From: Euptelea pleiosperma
Taxonomy: Eukaryota > Streptophyta > Magnoliopsida > Ranunculales > Eupteleaceae
Assembly: GCA_035048495.1 (NCBI GenBank)
Contig: CM068544.1
Coordinates: 46,091,893-46,155,892 of the forward strand
Length of the DNA: 64,000 bases
Direction: 5' to 3'
Position 1 is the first letter of the stretch; each line of letters opens with the position of its first letter. Of the stretch, positions 1 through 11,028 are shown in pieces. The notes under the pieces were generated by a model. That model searched no databases. It was not told the DNA's origin and was given only the letters and a program-made list of their open reading frames with translations. The position numbers and the translations under genes were made by a program.

Positions 1-232
1 AAACCCAAAATCAACCTGATCAGTGATTTCTAAGCGTTAGTTGAAGACATTTTCGTTGGTTGATTTTAACCGTAGGAATTTGAGCATTATTTACCATTAT
101 TTCCATATAAAGATCCAACGGTTTGAAATCACTAATCAGGCTGATTTTCGGTTTGTAGGTCCACTTACAGATTGGTCAAACATCTATACCGTCAGTGTCC
201 TCTAATAAATTGCCACATGGCTTATATTGTGG
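1..232. mobile_element. Family A foldback MITE, left end cut by window
   Basis: This is the right-hand part of the commonest repeat in the window. It carries the two core blocks found in every copy: a left block reading about CCTGATCAGTGATTTCTAAG and its inverted partner AATCACTAATCAGGCTGATT near 130-150. An outer arm follows, with GCCACATGGC and TTATATTGTGGG near 211-232. The start lies outside the window, so no target duplication can be seen. Confidence 0.75.
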
Positions 233-242
233 GTGCTCCGAG

Positions 243-430
243 CGCCCTTTTTTGATACTTCTCGGAGTTCGTGCACTCGGCCGTGGATTTCACGAATCCA
301 ACGGTGATTTTCAACACCCACCAAAAGTGTAAAAGAGGTGCCAGCTCAGCACTGACAACCACAGTTGGATTCTTGAAATCCACGGCCGAGCACTCGGATA
401 CCAAGACAGGTCAGAAAAAAGGGGGGTCCC
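243..430. mobile_element. Family B foldback MITE, abutting family A
   Basis: This short palindromic element has arms CGTGGATTTCACGAATCCAA (about 282-301) and its inverse near 365-384. The outer ends read CCCTTTTTTGATACT and, inverted, CCCCCCTTTTTTCTGACC. A second copy lies at about 57489-57707, again joined to family A sequence. It encodes no protein. Confidence 0.65.
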
Positions 431-579
431 TTGATCCCGAACCAATTGATATATGCATTTATACTTTTGGAGAATGTTTTCTGTTTATGAGATCTTTTGT
501 AAGTAGTTGAAAACATAACCAATTTTATAGAGGGAAGGAGGAGTTTAGGGTTTTGAGAGAGAGAGAGAGAGAGGCAATG

Positions 580-951
580 TTTTAAAACTCGTCGAGTCAA
601 CTCGAAACTCAGCAGAGTTGACTCGACAAGGCTGAATTTCGAGTAGATTTGGATTAAACTCGAAGTGAATAAACAACGGGTTTGATGCGTTATTTTTCTG
701 AAAAAAAACAACGCACCAAGCATGTTGTTTTGCAATTGACGCACCAAATAAGTTTCTCGAACACCTTGTCAACTAAAACTAAACCAAATCTTATAAATTT
801 TACTTATAAAAATGTAATATTTATTTATTAATATTAATATATGTAAATAATAGTAATATATTAATCGAGTTGAGTTACTTCGGGTCGAGTTCGAGTCTTC
901 GAGTTAACTCAACTCGGTAGACTTTCGAGTCGAGTCAAATTTTCAAACACT
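580..951. repeat. Inverted-repeat element rich in GAGTCGAGT motifs
   Basis: The left arm begins TTTTAAAACTCGTCGAGTC and the right arm ends with the rough inverse GAGTCGAGTCAAATTTTCAA. Between them is AT-rich sequence. It resembles a hAT-type MITE at its ends, but no convincing target duplication was found. A (GA)n microsatellite lies just left, at about 553-572. Confidence 0.45.
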
Positions 952-1084
952 AAAAAAAAGAGTAAAGAGTTAAAGATAATAGGAATAGTAGAGAGATTTC
1001 ACGGCTATAATGCATATAGCATTTTGATAGAAAAAAGAGGAGAATATCAGGTAGAGACACGGTTTCTTACGTGACGCTCTATAA

Positions 1085-1372
1085 GAGAATCTCACGTGGC
1101 ATGCTTCTATAGACCAACGACAATATGCATGTTTGGCCAATCCATAGGTGAACGTACGAACCAAAAATAAGCCTGATTGGTGATTTCTAACTGTTTGATT
1201 TGAGTCTCTTCATAAGTAGAATTATAACCTCACTTGTTATTTGGGGTACTCATATCAACGGTTATAAATCACCAATCACACTGATTTATGGTCTATAGGT
1301 TCACATAGGGATTGGCCAAACATGCATACGGTCATTGGTCTCTAGAAGCATGCTGCGTAGTTCATAAGGATG
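1085..1372. mobile_element. Family A foldback MITE, diverged copy
   Basis: It contains the core AAGCCTGATTGGTGATTTCT and the inverted partner AAATCACCAATCACACTGAT. The typical phrases TGTTTGGCCAATCCATAGGT and GGGATTGGCCAAACATGCAT flank them. A CACGTGGC G-box lies at about 1093-1100. The right arm has lost its G-box. Confidence 0.6.
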
Positions 1373-1577
1373 TTTGTGAGCGTCTGTCATCAATGATTTA
1401 TTCCTTGGAGGTATATTATGTTTGAGGATCGGTTACTTGATTGATAAGAATGCAGATGCCAAAGTATGTTTGTAACTAAAATATTACCGGGAGTATACAA
1501 TCATTTTACCTGAAGTATTTTTCAACCTGGTCCCTCGGAAAGGATCCAATAATCTTCATCAGAAAACAATAAATAAT

Positions 1578-1873
1578 TAAGGGTCAGGATGGGAGGGACA
1601 GCCATTTTTTACAACCATTATGTTGGACCCACGTAGAAGATGAATAATGGCTGATCTCCTCACCATATAGGATCACCCCAACAAAAAATCAGCCCATTCT
1701 GAAATTTCTAACCCCATCAAATGTGGTTTTCAAGTTACACAGTAAAAATAGACGGTCCACAATTCTTCGACTTCTAAACCAGTCCACGAAATATCATAGA
1801 GATAAAAAATCAGCCATTAATTCATCTTCCATGTGGGTCCGCCAAATGGTTGGTTGTCCCCCATCCCGACCCT
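1578..1873. mobile_element. Foldback MITE with AAGGGTCAGGATGGGAGGGA ends
   Basis: The left end AAGGGTCAGGATGGGAGGGA is matched on the right by the inverse of CCCCATCCCGACCCTT. An internal pair, ATGGCTGATCTC and AAATCAGCCATTAATTC, also folds back. The length of about 296 bp and lack of coding capacity fit a MITE. No target duplication is clear. The neighbouring stretches 1373-1577 and 1874-2036 show nothing recognisable. Confidence 0.5.
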
Positions 1874-2036
1874 TACTTTATAAGGGCCAGCCTAGCAACA
1901 ATGTAACGAAAGCTCTACAGCTCTACTACTTGAATTCCCATTCGTATTAAAAACAGGCTTACGCGGCGACAATTCCATATATTTTTTTCTCACACAATAA
2001 AGAGAGGTGCCTGACAATTGTTTGACCCAAAGGGAA

Positions 2037-2415
2037 GTAAACCTTCGCCCGATGTGAGCGAAGCCAATCACAGCCAACAGTATGAACCACGTGGCACACT
2101 CTTACAGGGTGCTGACCGTATGGATGTTTGACCAATCACTAGCTGGACCTGAAAACCACAAATCAGCCTGATTAGTGATTTGCAACCTTTGGATCTGTGC
2201 ACCCAAATAATGCTCAAATTCCTACGGTTAATACCCACCCATGAAAATAAGTTCAATACAACGCTTAGAGATCACCGATCAGGTTCGTTTTTTGTTTATA
2301 GGTCCACCTAGTGATTTGCCAAGCATCCATACGGTCATCATCCACTAAGAATGTGCCACGTGGCCCATACTGTGGGCTGTGATCGGCTTCGCTCACACCT
2401 TAGTGAAAGAAGGTT
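2037..2415. mobile_element. Family A foldback MITE, outer-end type GTAAACCTTCGC
   Basis: The family A core is flanked by arms GTGAGCGAAGCCAATCACAG (about 2054) and its inverse CTGTGATCGGCTTCGCTCAC (about 2377-2396). G-boxes lie near 2089 (ACCACGTGGCAC) and 2356 (GCCACGTGGCCC). The outermost few tens of bases differ from those of other family A copies. Boundaries are approximate. Confidence 0.65.
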
Positions 2416-2442
2416 TGGGTGTCAAGGGCCGTCCTCAATACC

Positions 2443-2769
2443 AAGGTTTAAAGGGGACCGTTATAACGGTATAACGGACTGGGGGCGTTACCGTTTTTTC
2501 CGTTATAACGAAAAAAATGCTCAGGGGCAAAAATGGATAAAAAACGGAATATAATGGATAATAATAGAAAAATATCGGGAAAAAGCGAATGTAAGGGCTG
2601 ATTTTTTCACAAAATTTTCCAGAAAATAAAGGTCGTTATTTTCGTTATAACGAAAAAATAACGGCCGTTATTTTCTGGGTGTTTTAATGGTCCATAACGT
2701 AACGGGGTAGGTCCGAATCCGTTACAACGGCCATTATTTTCGGTATAACGGCTGTTTTTTAGACCTTGG
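2443..2769. mobile_element. Family E hAT-like MITE with 8-bp target duplication
   Basis: The element begins AAGGTTTAAAGGGG and ends TTTTTTAGACCTTGG, so its ends are inverted repeats. It is flanked by a perfect 8-bp direct repeat TCAATACC at 2435-2442 and 2770-2777, as expected for hAT elements. The interior is filled with inverted GTTATAACGG and CCGTTATTTT words. Related copies are at 17698-17924, about 35925-36245 and 60748-61063. Confidence 0.75.
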
Positions 2770-2928
2770 TCAATACCTGTTGAGGTGGAACCCATGATTT
2801 GAGAGGATAATATTTAAAAAATTGAATTGGGCCCACGTCTCCGGTGTTGATGGTGGCGAGCATCACGTGGTATGATAATAGTAACTAGCCGTGGCTCAAG
2901 CTTTTGGCGTCAGCTAGCACTATTTTTG

Positions 2929-3345
2929 GAGTAAAACTTTGATAACAGCATACTGTCATCAAGGCCGACGACAGCTCACAATATGAGCCACGTGGCATAC
3001 CATTAGAGGATGCTAACCTTATGGATGTTTGGCCAATCGTAGGTGGACCTATAACCAAAAATCAGCATGATTAGTGATTTCTACGCGTTGGATTGGAGTT
3101 GTTTTCATGGGTTGATTTTAACCGTAGAAATTTGAGCATTATTGCCCATTATTTTGGGTACAAAGATTCAAAGGTTTGAATCACTAGTTCAGGCTGATTT
3201 TTTGTTTGTACGTCCAGCTAGGGATTGGCAAAACAACCATGCAGTCAGAGTACTCCAAGAGTAATGCCACATGGCTCTTATTGTGGGTTGTCATCGGCCT
3301 AGATGACAGTCCGCTGTCTTCAAGATTGGTAATCTCTAGCTATTA
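2929..3345. mobile_element. Family A foldback MITE, GAGTAAAACTT type
   Basis: The left end is GAGTAAAACTTTGATAACAG, followed by GAGCCACGTGGCATAC and the family A core. The right arm carries GCCACATGGCTCTTATTGTG and CTGTCTTCAAG. The right end has decayed, so no target duplication could be confirmed and the right boundary is approximate. Confidence 0.65.
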
Positions 3346-4198
3346 GTACTTTTTAAGGGGTGATTGTAATCGTTGGATTCAACCAACGGCTAAAAATCAT
3401 CAAACAAGCTGATTTTTGCTATAAATGTCTACCAAGGGGTAAAACTCACTGGGAAAGAAATGACTTCCCTTCTCTTTTCTTTCTCTTTGTCCTATACTCG
3501 TAGGGGGCATGTTGCACGTGAGTGATAGGGGTGTTTTTTAAGAAAACGTGGCAAAATAGGAAAGTTCAAACAAAAGCGCAGTTTATGCTCCATGCACCTC
3601 GTTGAATAGATTTGACAGTTTCCCATGTCCAACGAGGTTCGCAGAGCATATCCTGATATCTCCACGTCCAGTGTGATTTGTAAGACGTGTCTGAGGACGT
3701 AGCTTGCCAAATCCGAGGATTATTATCCTCGGATATGCCTAGGATGTTGGCTTCACGACTTCCGAGCTGAGACATCGGTCCGTGAGTGAATGGTCGAGAT
3801 AAGCTGTCTCGGCTGATTAGGGTCCGCGGGGCTATCACTTCTCAATCACGATGCGAGCAGCCGGTTGCCCATATCTCAGCCAATTTGTCCATCTCTAATT
3901 ACGTTGTCCACAATAAGTGTGCCATTCGCACTTCTCCAAGCTTGCCGACCACGTGGCATTAATTCACATGTCATCATCCTGGGGATCCACGTGGAAGGTG
4001 CAGATATTTTGCACCCATAGGGGCAGATTAGGAAGTTAATTTTTTTTCTTAAAGAGTTTCAAAAGTTGAGAGGGCTGCCCCTTCCCCCACAGATGCAGCC
4101 CCAGAAAACCACACCTTGACTTAAAATATGTAATTTTCTTCTCTTCTTGCGTGGTCACGTTGCTTGCTACCATTCCTCTTTTTCATTAGAAATTAGGA
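3346..4198. other. Intergenic, no feature recognised
   Basis: About 850 bp of non-repetitive-looking sequence. Two overlapping minus-strand reading frames here (within 3492-3838) show no motif, splice context or codon pattern that I recognise. I see no RNA gene. Confidence 0.4.
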
Positions 4199-4207
4199 GG
4201 TTTTGAT

Positions 4208-4588
4208 GGAAAAATTTTAGATGCAGAGGACTTTGGATGCAGTCGATGCTGAGGGGTCTCGAGGCCCTACATGGCTCATTTTGTTGGGTCCTCTGACCGC
4301 ATGGATGTGTACCCCACCCCTTGGTGGATAAGCATACTAAAAATCAGCGAGGTTGATAATTTCTAGCCGTTGGATTAAGTGTCCAAAAAAATACAAAAAA
4401 TATGTTTGAATCCAACAGTTGCAGTCAATCCTACAAAAGTGCTAAAATCTATGGCTAGATAAATTCAACGAGACCAAGTTTTCGTATACATATCCATAAA
4501 GAAGTGGGCAAAACATCCATGCGGTTAGAGGACCTAACAAAATTAGCCATGTAGGGCCTCGAGACCCCTCTGCATTTAAAATTTTTCC
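4208..4588. mobile_element. Family C Mutator-like MITE with perfect 9-bp duplication
   Basis: The ends are GGAAAAATTTTAGATGCAGA and the inverse of CCTCTGCATTTAAAATTTTT. The element is flanked by a perfect 9-bp direct repeat GGTTTTGAT at 4199-4207 and 4589-4597, the hallmark of Mutator-superfamily insertion. The arms continue inwards through GGGTCTCGAGGCCCTACATG and its inverse. It has no coding capacity. A partial relative lies at 8314-8613. Confidence 0.85.
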
Positions 4589-4643
4589 GGTTTTGATCAG
4601 CTTGGTCTATAAGAAAGGATTAGTGCCAGGGGGGGGGGGGGAC

Positions 4644-5012
4644 CAAAATGTCTCACACGGACGTCCCAGCCTAAACCCAACCCACGTTAAACCCTTGGTT
4701 AGTTGGTTAAGGGTAGTTAACAAAGGGTTCGTGTACATTTTGGGAAGGGACCTTCAAAGTTTCGAAGTCACCGGGGTCAGCGAATATTATTTTGGGAAGG
4801 GACCTTCAAAGGTTGGAAGTCACTGGGACGAGTGAATGAGAGAACATTGGATAGCCTCCCCACCCAAAATGTTAGACACGTACTTCAATCCCTTAACTCA
4901 ACCCGCATTAAACCCTTGGTTAGTGGTTAACAAGGGGTACTTGGCAAACATTTTGAGAGGAGAACTTCAGAGTTTGAAGTCTCCCAGGGCCAGCAAATTT
5001 TTTCTCCTAGCG
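4644..5012 (+). repeat. Degenerate tandem duplication, about 220 bp per unit
   Basis: The phrase CCAAAATGTC...TTAAACCCTTGGTTAGT near 4644-4705 recurs near 4863-4924. GACCTTCAAAGTTTCGAAGTC recurs three times in diverged form, near 4749, 4801 and 4964. A run of about 13 G precedes the array at 4629-4641. The two open frames here are by-products of the duplication. The origin is unknown. Confidence 0.5.
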
Positions 5013-5146
5013 AATATTTTCTCATCTGATAGGCGAGTTGTCCTCTTTACCTACTAACACTTGATGTGTCCCCCTCATTGGAGTCAGTTCGATGCTACAG
5101 CCTTGGCTTTATTATACAATCATTGAACCAAGTGCAGAATTTTTTT

Positions 5147-5352
5147 TGCTCAAGTTGTCTCTTGTTATGGCATTGAGGGCCGAATAAAAACATGCCACGT
5201 GTCCATTAAAAAGTCGAAAAGTAACTTGACTCAAGTTAACTGATCTGACTTGAGTTAAAAATGCTTTTCTTTTAAATTTACACGTGGTGTGTTTTTATTC
5301 GCCCCCGCCCCCGCCCCCTGGATGCCACGAGGAAAGCTAAGTTGAGCAAAAT
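5147..5352. mobile_element. Short foldback MITE
   Basis: The left arm TTTTGCTCAAGTT and GGGCCGAATAAAAACATGCC is mirrored on the right by GTGTTTTTATTCGCCCC and TAAGTTGAGCAAAAT. A GC-rich CCCCCGCCCCCGCCCCC tract lies in the right arm. It has no coding potential. The target duplication was not resolved. Confidence 0.55.
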
Positions 5353-5568
5353 TTCACTCTATCAACCTGCAGTCAAAGAGGAAGAAATTCACAGCGGAGC
5401 TACGTTCCTACCACCATATGTTCTCAACTAAATTGGGTTGTTGGAGCACAAGCTCCATACCTAACCCAACCCAAATCATGAGCTACGTTCTTGTTGCTGT
5501 CCGGGTCCCCCCCTTACAATTTGCACAATCGACTTTTTTTTCAAAGGGTATTTCAGTGATAAATTCAT

Positions 5569-6099
5569 GAGTCCGGTTTTACTCACGGACGATTACCAAC
5601 GTCATGTGAGCCGCGTGGCACATTATCCGAGACTATTGACCTTATGGATGTCCGGCCCATCCATAGTTCGAAGTCTCGGCCAATCCCGTTCTGGTTCCGA
5701 CGATTCAAAACTGGATTGTCTCGCCCTGAGATCACTGTTTCCCAAAGAAGTTTCACTTTGTCTCGAGATGGATCCAGATTGATTTGGATCGGGATCAGAG
5801 CCAACCGTCCTCTGATCCCAAGATTTCGAACCATGATCCCTAGGTGGACCTACGACCGAAAATCAACCTGGTTGGATTTTAAGTATTTCATCGGGTTGAT
5901 TTTCAACCGTGGGATTTGAGCATTATTTGGGTTACTCGGACCCACGGCGAGAAATAGCCTCGTAGGCTGATTTTTGGTCTATAGGTTCACCGTTCACCTA
6001 GTGATGATGAGCCAAACATACATATGGTCACTGATCTCTAAGATTGTGCCACTTGTCTCATATGGACGTTCGTAATCGTCCGTGAGCAAAATTGGACTC
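5569..6099. mobile_element. Family A Mutator-like MITE with an internal insertion
   Basis: The ends are GAGTCCGGTTTTACTCACGG and the inverse of CCGTGAGCAAAATTGGACTC. The flanks are TAAATTCAT (5560-5568) and TAAATTAAT (6100-6108), an 8-of-9 match to a 9-bp target duplication. The family A core is split near 5664-5838 by about 175 bp of unrelated sequence containing TCTCGAGATGGATCCAGATT. Family A text resumes with CCCTAGGTGGACC. This outer terminal type is not seen in the other copies. Confidence 0.75.
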
Positions 6100-6108
6100 T
6101 AAATTAAT

Positions 6109-6820
6109 TCTGGGAACGAACAAGGGTAATTATGACATTTGCCATTTTGTACGGGATCATATATGAAAGTACAATGAAATTCCAGTTCTACGAGGGGTGG
6201 GGTTAACTGGTTATGTTGAAACGAGGTTCGTTTCTGTCTTCTAGTTTCCTACCTTGTTCGTCTCAAAGGAAAGATTAAAAAGGAAAAACGTTTTCTGGAC
6301 TGGCCATCAAAATATATTTTCTGGACAGTCAGCCATTTCTTTGCCGCGACGTGACCGAATCATACCGTCTGATTTGCTACGTGGACGGTGCCCTTGTCCA
6401 TCTCACCCAATTAATTCTGTTTTTAAGAATTTTCAGTAGAAATAATGTATAAGAACAGGTCTATTTTTGCCACATGGCAGACGCGCATTATTCTGAACGA
6501 ATCACTTATATTCTAGACGGGCCATCCAGTGTATCTGCCCCTGGATAAAATTATACGGTGGTGCAGCGCACCAATCTTTGTTAACTTGAATGGCCGATTC
6601 CTTAATCAGGACTGTTCATTTGAAGGGCCAAACATTGCGCCAACATGATGATTATAAGCCTCGGAACCACATCTGAAATCTTGACCAGCCAAAACATGTG
6701 TGGTCGATGATCAAAAGAGAAGAGAATAACCATACTATGCTATAACCTCAGACTGGACGGTTCTGATGGACGAGGATGTAAGCCACATGCACCGTCTACA
6801 GTGACAAAAGTACCATATAT
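6109..6820. other. Intergenic, no feature recognised
   Basis: Roughly 700 bp without a recognisable gene, RNA or repeat. The single short open frame at 6254-6439 has no motif or homology that I can recognise. Confidence 0.4.
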
Positions 6821-6828
6821 TTTTGGGT

Positions 6829-7064
6829 TTTTTAGTAACACCCTCCTGAAATTTGAAAGTAATTAGTAATACCCCTTATATTTTCAAACTTTAGCAATGT
6901 CCCCCCTTGACCTAGTTTAACACCATCATTTGACTAACGTTTAAACGTTTGAGGGACGTGTGATTCAAATCTGTTTTGACTTGATCCTAAAGTTTAAAAG
7001 TATAAAGGGGTATTACGAATTACTTCCAAATTTCAAGGGGGTGTTACTAATCACGAAAAATGGC
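6829..7064. mobile_element. Family H foldback MITE
   Basis: The left arm TAGTAACACCCTCCTGAAAT and AGTAATTAGTAATACCCCTT is mirrored by AAGGGGTATTACGAATTACT and AAGGGGGTGTTACTAATCAC. The element is about 236 bp and non-coding. It lies immediately beside the family G insertion at 7087, which may have landed in its edge. Confidence 0.6.
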
Positions 7065-7086
7065 TGTATTAGGGGAATTCAAAGAA

Positions 7087-7844
7087 GGGAATTTTTGACA
7101 TACCCCCCCCCCCCCCCTTCAAATTTTGTATTAAATGGCAAAAATGCCCTTATCTTCAAGCTTGGAAACAAGGGTTTGGGTTTATCAAACGGCTGTGGGG
7201 ATGGCTGGCCAAGAGATTCCAATGGGTTGGTCGCCCATCACCGGCGACCGACCCACCGGAGTCTCAAGGCCGGCTGGCCACCACTCCGGCAATAATTTTA
7301 AACCCAAGGTTAGAAAGAAAAAAAAAAAAAAAAAACACATGCAATTTTAGTTTTAAAATTTTCATTAACAAAAATGAAAAACATGACAAAGCAATTTATA
7401 TTTCAAACTTTTGAGATGTGGAAAAAAGGGTTCTCTCAATTTCAAAATTTCATTCTACAATAAAATCCATAAAAAAAAATCTCATTCCTTCATGAGTTTT
7501 ATTTATTTTTTTGGGGTTTTTTCTTCTCAATCTTTGTTTAATTCATCAAAAAAAAAAAAAAAAATCCCACTTTTACCAACATGGGTTTTAATTTTTTATC
7601 TTTAATCTCCTCTTTTCATGTTTGATTTGGGTTATGGGTTTTGGCTTAAACCCAAACCCTTGTTATAAGGTTGAAGACAAGGGCACTTTCGTCCTTTAAT
7701 ACAAAATTGGGTAGTCAACTCGGGTCAACACTGATCAAATGACAGTGGACCAAGTCATAGGGGGGTATGTCAACTTTTTCAAATTGTGGGGGGGGGGTAT
7801 GTCAAATTTTAAAGATAACATGGGGGGGTATGTCAAAAATTCCC
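7087..7844. mobile_element. Family G Mutator-like MITE with perfect 9-bp duplication
   Basis: The ends are GGGAATTTTTGACATACCCC and the inverse of GGGGTATGTCAAAAATTCCC. It is flanked by a perfect 9-bp repeat TTCAAAGAA at 7078-7086 and 7845-7853. The interior has the phrase GGCCAAGAGATTCCAATGGG and a second inverted pair, AAACCCAAACCCTTGTT versus AACAAGGGTTTGGGTTT. A second copy at 18655-19803 carries another transposon inside it. The short open frames here are not genes. Confidence 0.85.
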
Positions 7845-7853
7845 TTCAAAGAA

Positions 7854-8313
7854 AAAGGCCGATGCTTATAAAAAAACGAAAAAGAAGAAGAGAGGGCTTG
7901 TTAGGTCCAGACGTGGTGAACACGAAAATAGTCATACCCGTGAAACACCAACCAACCCCCATTCTCTCTCTCTGTCTCACCTACCCATATCCATTAGGGT
8001 CCCCGTCAACATTGGCTGAAGGATAGCCAACAAATGACCTGCTATTAGCGATGCTAATCATTTCAATTATCGTGGTCCACCATTGCATGCAACTACAGAG
8101 GTTCGATTCGTCAGCCCAGCATCATAGTGACTACTGCATCCACGTTTGATTATTGAAAGGTAGGCATTAACCATACTCACTTTGGCCAAGATGAAGGCTG
8201 TCTCCATCACCAACATTGTCGTTGGCTTGTAATAATCATTGGGTGATGATACAAATATCGATAGGCAGGCGATCTCAACACATTTGAGCAAGCAAATGCA
8301 CTTTGCAAAAGAG
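7854..8313. other. Intergenic, no feature recognised
   Basis: No conserved coding motif or repeat was recognised. A minus-strand open frame at 8067-8318 lacks any identifiable domain. Confidence 0.35.
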
Positions 8314-8613
8314 TACATTGCTCATTTTTTGGGCCCACTAACCTCCCTTGGTGGATACATACCAAAAATCAGCTTCATTGATAATTTCTAGCCGTTGGAT
8401 TAAGTACCAAAAAAAAAGCCAAAACATTTTTTAATCCAACAGCTAGAATCGATCTTCAAAAAAAGAGTTAAAATCTATGGCCAGAGAAACCAATCAGACT
8501 GATTTTTTTTTATGTATATCCAACCAATGGTTGGTATATACATCCAAGCTGTTAGTGGGCCCAAAAAATGATCTAAGTAGGGTCAGGAGAGTCCTCTGCA
8601 TCTAAAATTTTTC
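8314..8613. mobile_element. Family C MITE, partial copy
   Basis: It shares TAATTTCTAGCCGTTGGATT, AAAATCTATGGC and the right end CCTCTGCATCTAAAATTTTT with the complete family C element at 4208-4588. The left terminal repeat is missing and no target duplication remains. Confidence 0.6.
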
Positions 8614-9310
8614 TGACCAACGGTACCTCCTGTTCATAACCTTGAATTTTGGTTGTATTGGCACCACCCCAACGTTTTCTTTTGTCAATGCCATACTGCA
8701 CAACAAGGTCAATATTTTTGTACCCAAGTTGATCTACTATGATTACGCATCTTCCTCGAGCATTACTTATCCCACGGTTTTGATTCAAGGAAATTGGCCA
8801 CACTTCGTTGTCCTTGAGACTGAGTCCGAGTGTGCAAGTCTGAAACACACACACACATGCACATTGCACATATACAACAGAGTAGCAGGAAAAGCTGCTG
8901 CTCCTCTTTACATTCGGTACAGATGATACCACATTTCAACTGATTGTCACAAAATCATATACATTTGAGAGCCAAGTACCTGGGTAGTAACCTTCCTTGA
9001 GACTTGATGTTGACACTCCTTGCCCATATGAGGGTTAGTTAGAATCAGCTGTGACTATATTTCTGCATGGATGCCCATGAGCATTCCCGATATCAGCGGC
9101 CATTCTTTGACAAGTGTTCTCATACAGAGTCTTTATTGAGAAGTCTCCGCTGAGTACAAACCAACATTAGTTAACAGTGCGCAGAGGGTAGTTGCAGAAT
9201 CTGGCTCAGGAAACTATTGTTGGTAGAATATGTCAGCACTTTATTTTAAAAAAAAAAAAAAAAAAAAGAAGGAAACATCTAAAACTGTGGGGGAATGGAA
9301 AATGTTCAGG
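8614..9310. other. Intergenic, possible unrecognised exon, otherwise empty
   Basis: Two overlapping open frames (plus 8642-8926, minus 8573-8932) span about 300 bp. I recognise no domain in either, and the plus frame runs through a CACACACACACA tract. Nothing decides whether either is translated. A poly-A run of about 19 lies near 9249-9267. Confidence 0.3.
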
Positions 9311-9321
9311 AGTTCTCTAAT

Positions 9322-9708
9322 GTCCAGTTACCGCACTAAAATGACAGGCTCCCATTACAGGGCACAATATGAGCCACGTGGCAAACTCTTAGAGGACTCT
9401 GACCGTATGGATGTTTGGCCAATCCCTAGGTGGACCTACAAATCAAAAATCAGCCTGATTAGTGATGTATAGGCATTGGATCTTTGTACCTCAAATACTG
9501 CTCAAATTCCCACAGTTGAGATCAACCCATGAAAATAAGTCCAATCCAACGGCTAGAAATCACTAATCAGGTTGATTTTTGGTTTGTAGATCCACCTAGG
9601 GATTGGCCAAACATCCATATGGTCAGAGTCCTCTAAGAGTGTGTCACGTGGCTCATATTGGGTCTTGTAACGGGAGCCTGTCATTTTAGGGCGGTAACTG
9701 GAGCCCGA
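9322..9708. mobile_element. Family A foldback MITE, GGGTCGGGCTCC type
   Basis: The arms read CCAGTTACCGCACTAAAATG then ACAGGCTCCCATTACAGG, and are matched on the right by the inverse of GGGAGCCTGTCATTTTAGGG and CGGTAACTGGAGCCCGACC. The core and both G-boxes are present (GCCACGTGGCAA near 9374, GTCACGTGGCTC near 9644). The same outer type occurs at 57822-57886 and at 63725. Confidence 0.7.
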
Positions 9709-9711
9709 CCC

Positions 9712-11028
9712 CTAATCTAATATGCATAACAGGTACATATACATAATATACTCCATGTTTGATATGGACCTACTACATACACCATAATGATTTTTTCCCA
9801 TATTATACAGTTCTAATATTTACTAAGCTTGTAAGCTTGTAAATTCTTACATTTGCAAATGATAGGATGTTACAAACTCAAACTTGCTTCTTAAAATTTT
9901 AAGAAAAGCAAAAAAATGTTTTAATTATTTAAACCTGTGTATCCATATATAGCAGGTCTGAAAGCAAAATATACTCGTGCCTGGGTAATGTAGAATCGAA
10001 AGATTTTCCTAACCCTGAATATGGGGAGACAGGTATGCAATCAGGCCCACAGAATTCAGATCTAACCAATCAGTCCCAGAGTCTGTACTTGATAGATGCA
10101 CAATTTGGATACTCTTTTCTTTCTGGTGGGTAAGTTGGACTCAAATCTGCAACCTCATAGCTGAGGTGTGGCCATAGTTTACAGGAATGTGCCCCAATGA
10201 TATGTATCTACCAGGATGATACATAAGGAACATATCATACGTATTAAAAAATAATTTAAGTAAATGTGTAAAATATTGGAGTATATATCCGGTTGGATTA
10301 GTATTAGTAGTCTAATAAGTTGTGTAAGATGTGCACCATATCATTATTGGTGTATCTCATACGATATTTCCCTGGTTGTCAAGATTAGGAAAAGATCAAT
10401 TAGGAATCTTAGATTAGATTGATTAGGATTAGTTTCTATCCTTAGATAGGTTTTTTTTTTATATAAACCCTTGATTAAGATCAATGTATTTCACTGAAGA
10501 GTTATCGAGAAATCTCATCATAAAAGTATTACCATAAATATTAATTAATTTTCCAATATGTAAATGTGTTGTAAAAGGTAGTATCACTAAACATCATATT
10601 TTTAGCTTATATAATTTATTTTTTTAATCTAGTTTGTGCAAGTATTAAACAAAGTTTAATGTGACATATCTTAGGGTTTGATGTGTACTGATGAACAAAA
10701 GTGATATATGGTTGCAGGGATAGTTTAATTGCTTTAAACATCATGTTCTAGGTCCATGTGTATCAAAGGGGTATATCGGTGATTTTTTCCAGTATTTCGT
10801 ATCGTACCAACACATACCTTATGATATATATCAGTTTTTCAGCTTACAATACACAATGATTACAATATTTTAAACCTTGGGTGCAGTACATCAAAAACTT
10901 GAGCACGGGCTTGATTCCCGTTACCATACACTACTATAATGTATGTTTGCAGTATATTATCAAGTTATAACGACACCTCCATCTAGACAAATCATGAGAA
11001 GTAGAAAAAACCATCATTCCAGTATAAG
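9712..11028. other. Intergenic, downstream of the transporter gene
   Basis: AT-rich sequence. A stretch at about 10370-10520 with TTTATATAAACCCTTGATT followed by CAATGTATTTCACTG looks like the promoter half of an old LTR, but no matching partner or ends were seen. The 3' untranslated region of the minus-strand transporter should lie just below 11029. Confidence 0.35.

Noticed and set aside
346..747. 133-codon minus-strand open frame
   Set aside because: It overlaps family B and a GAGTCGAGT-rich repeat, with no recognisable motif or splice context.
8573..8932. Possible exon of an unknown gene on either strand
   Set aside because: Neither frame shows a known domain or convincing splice pair, and the two strands are equally open; left as unresolved.
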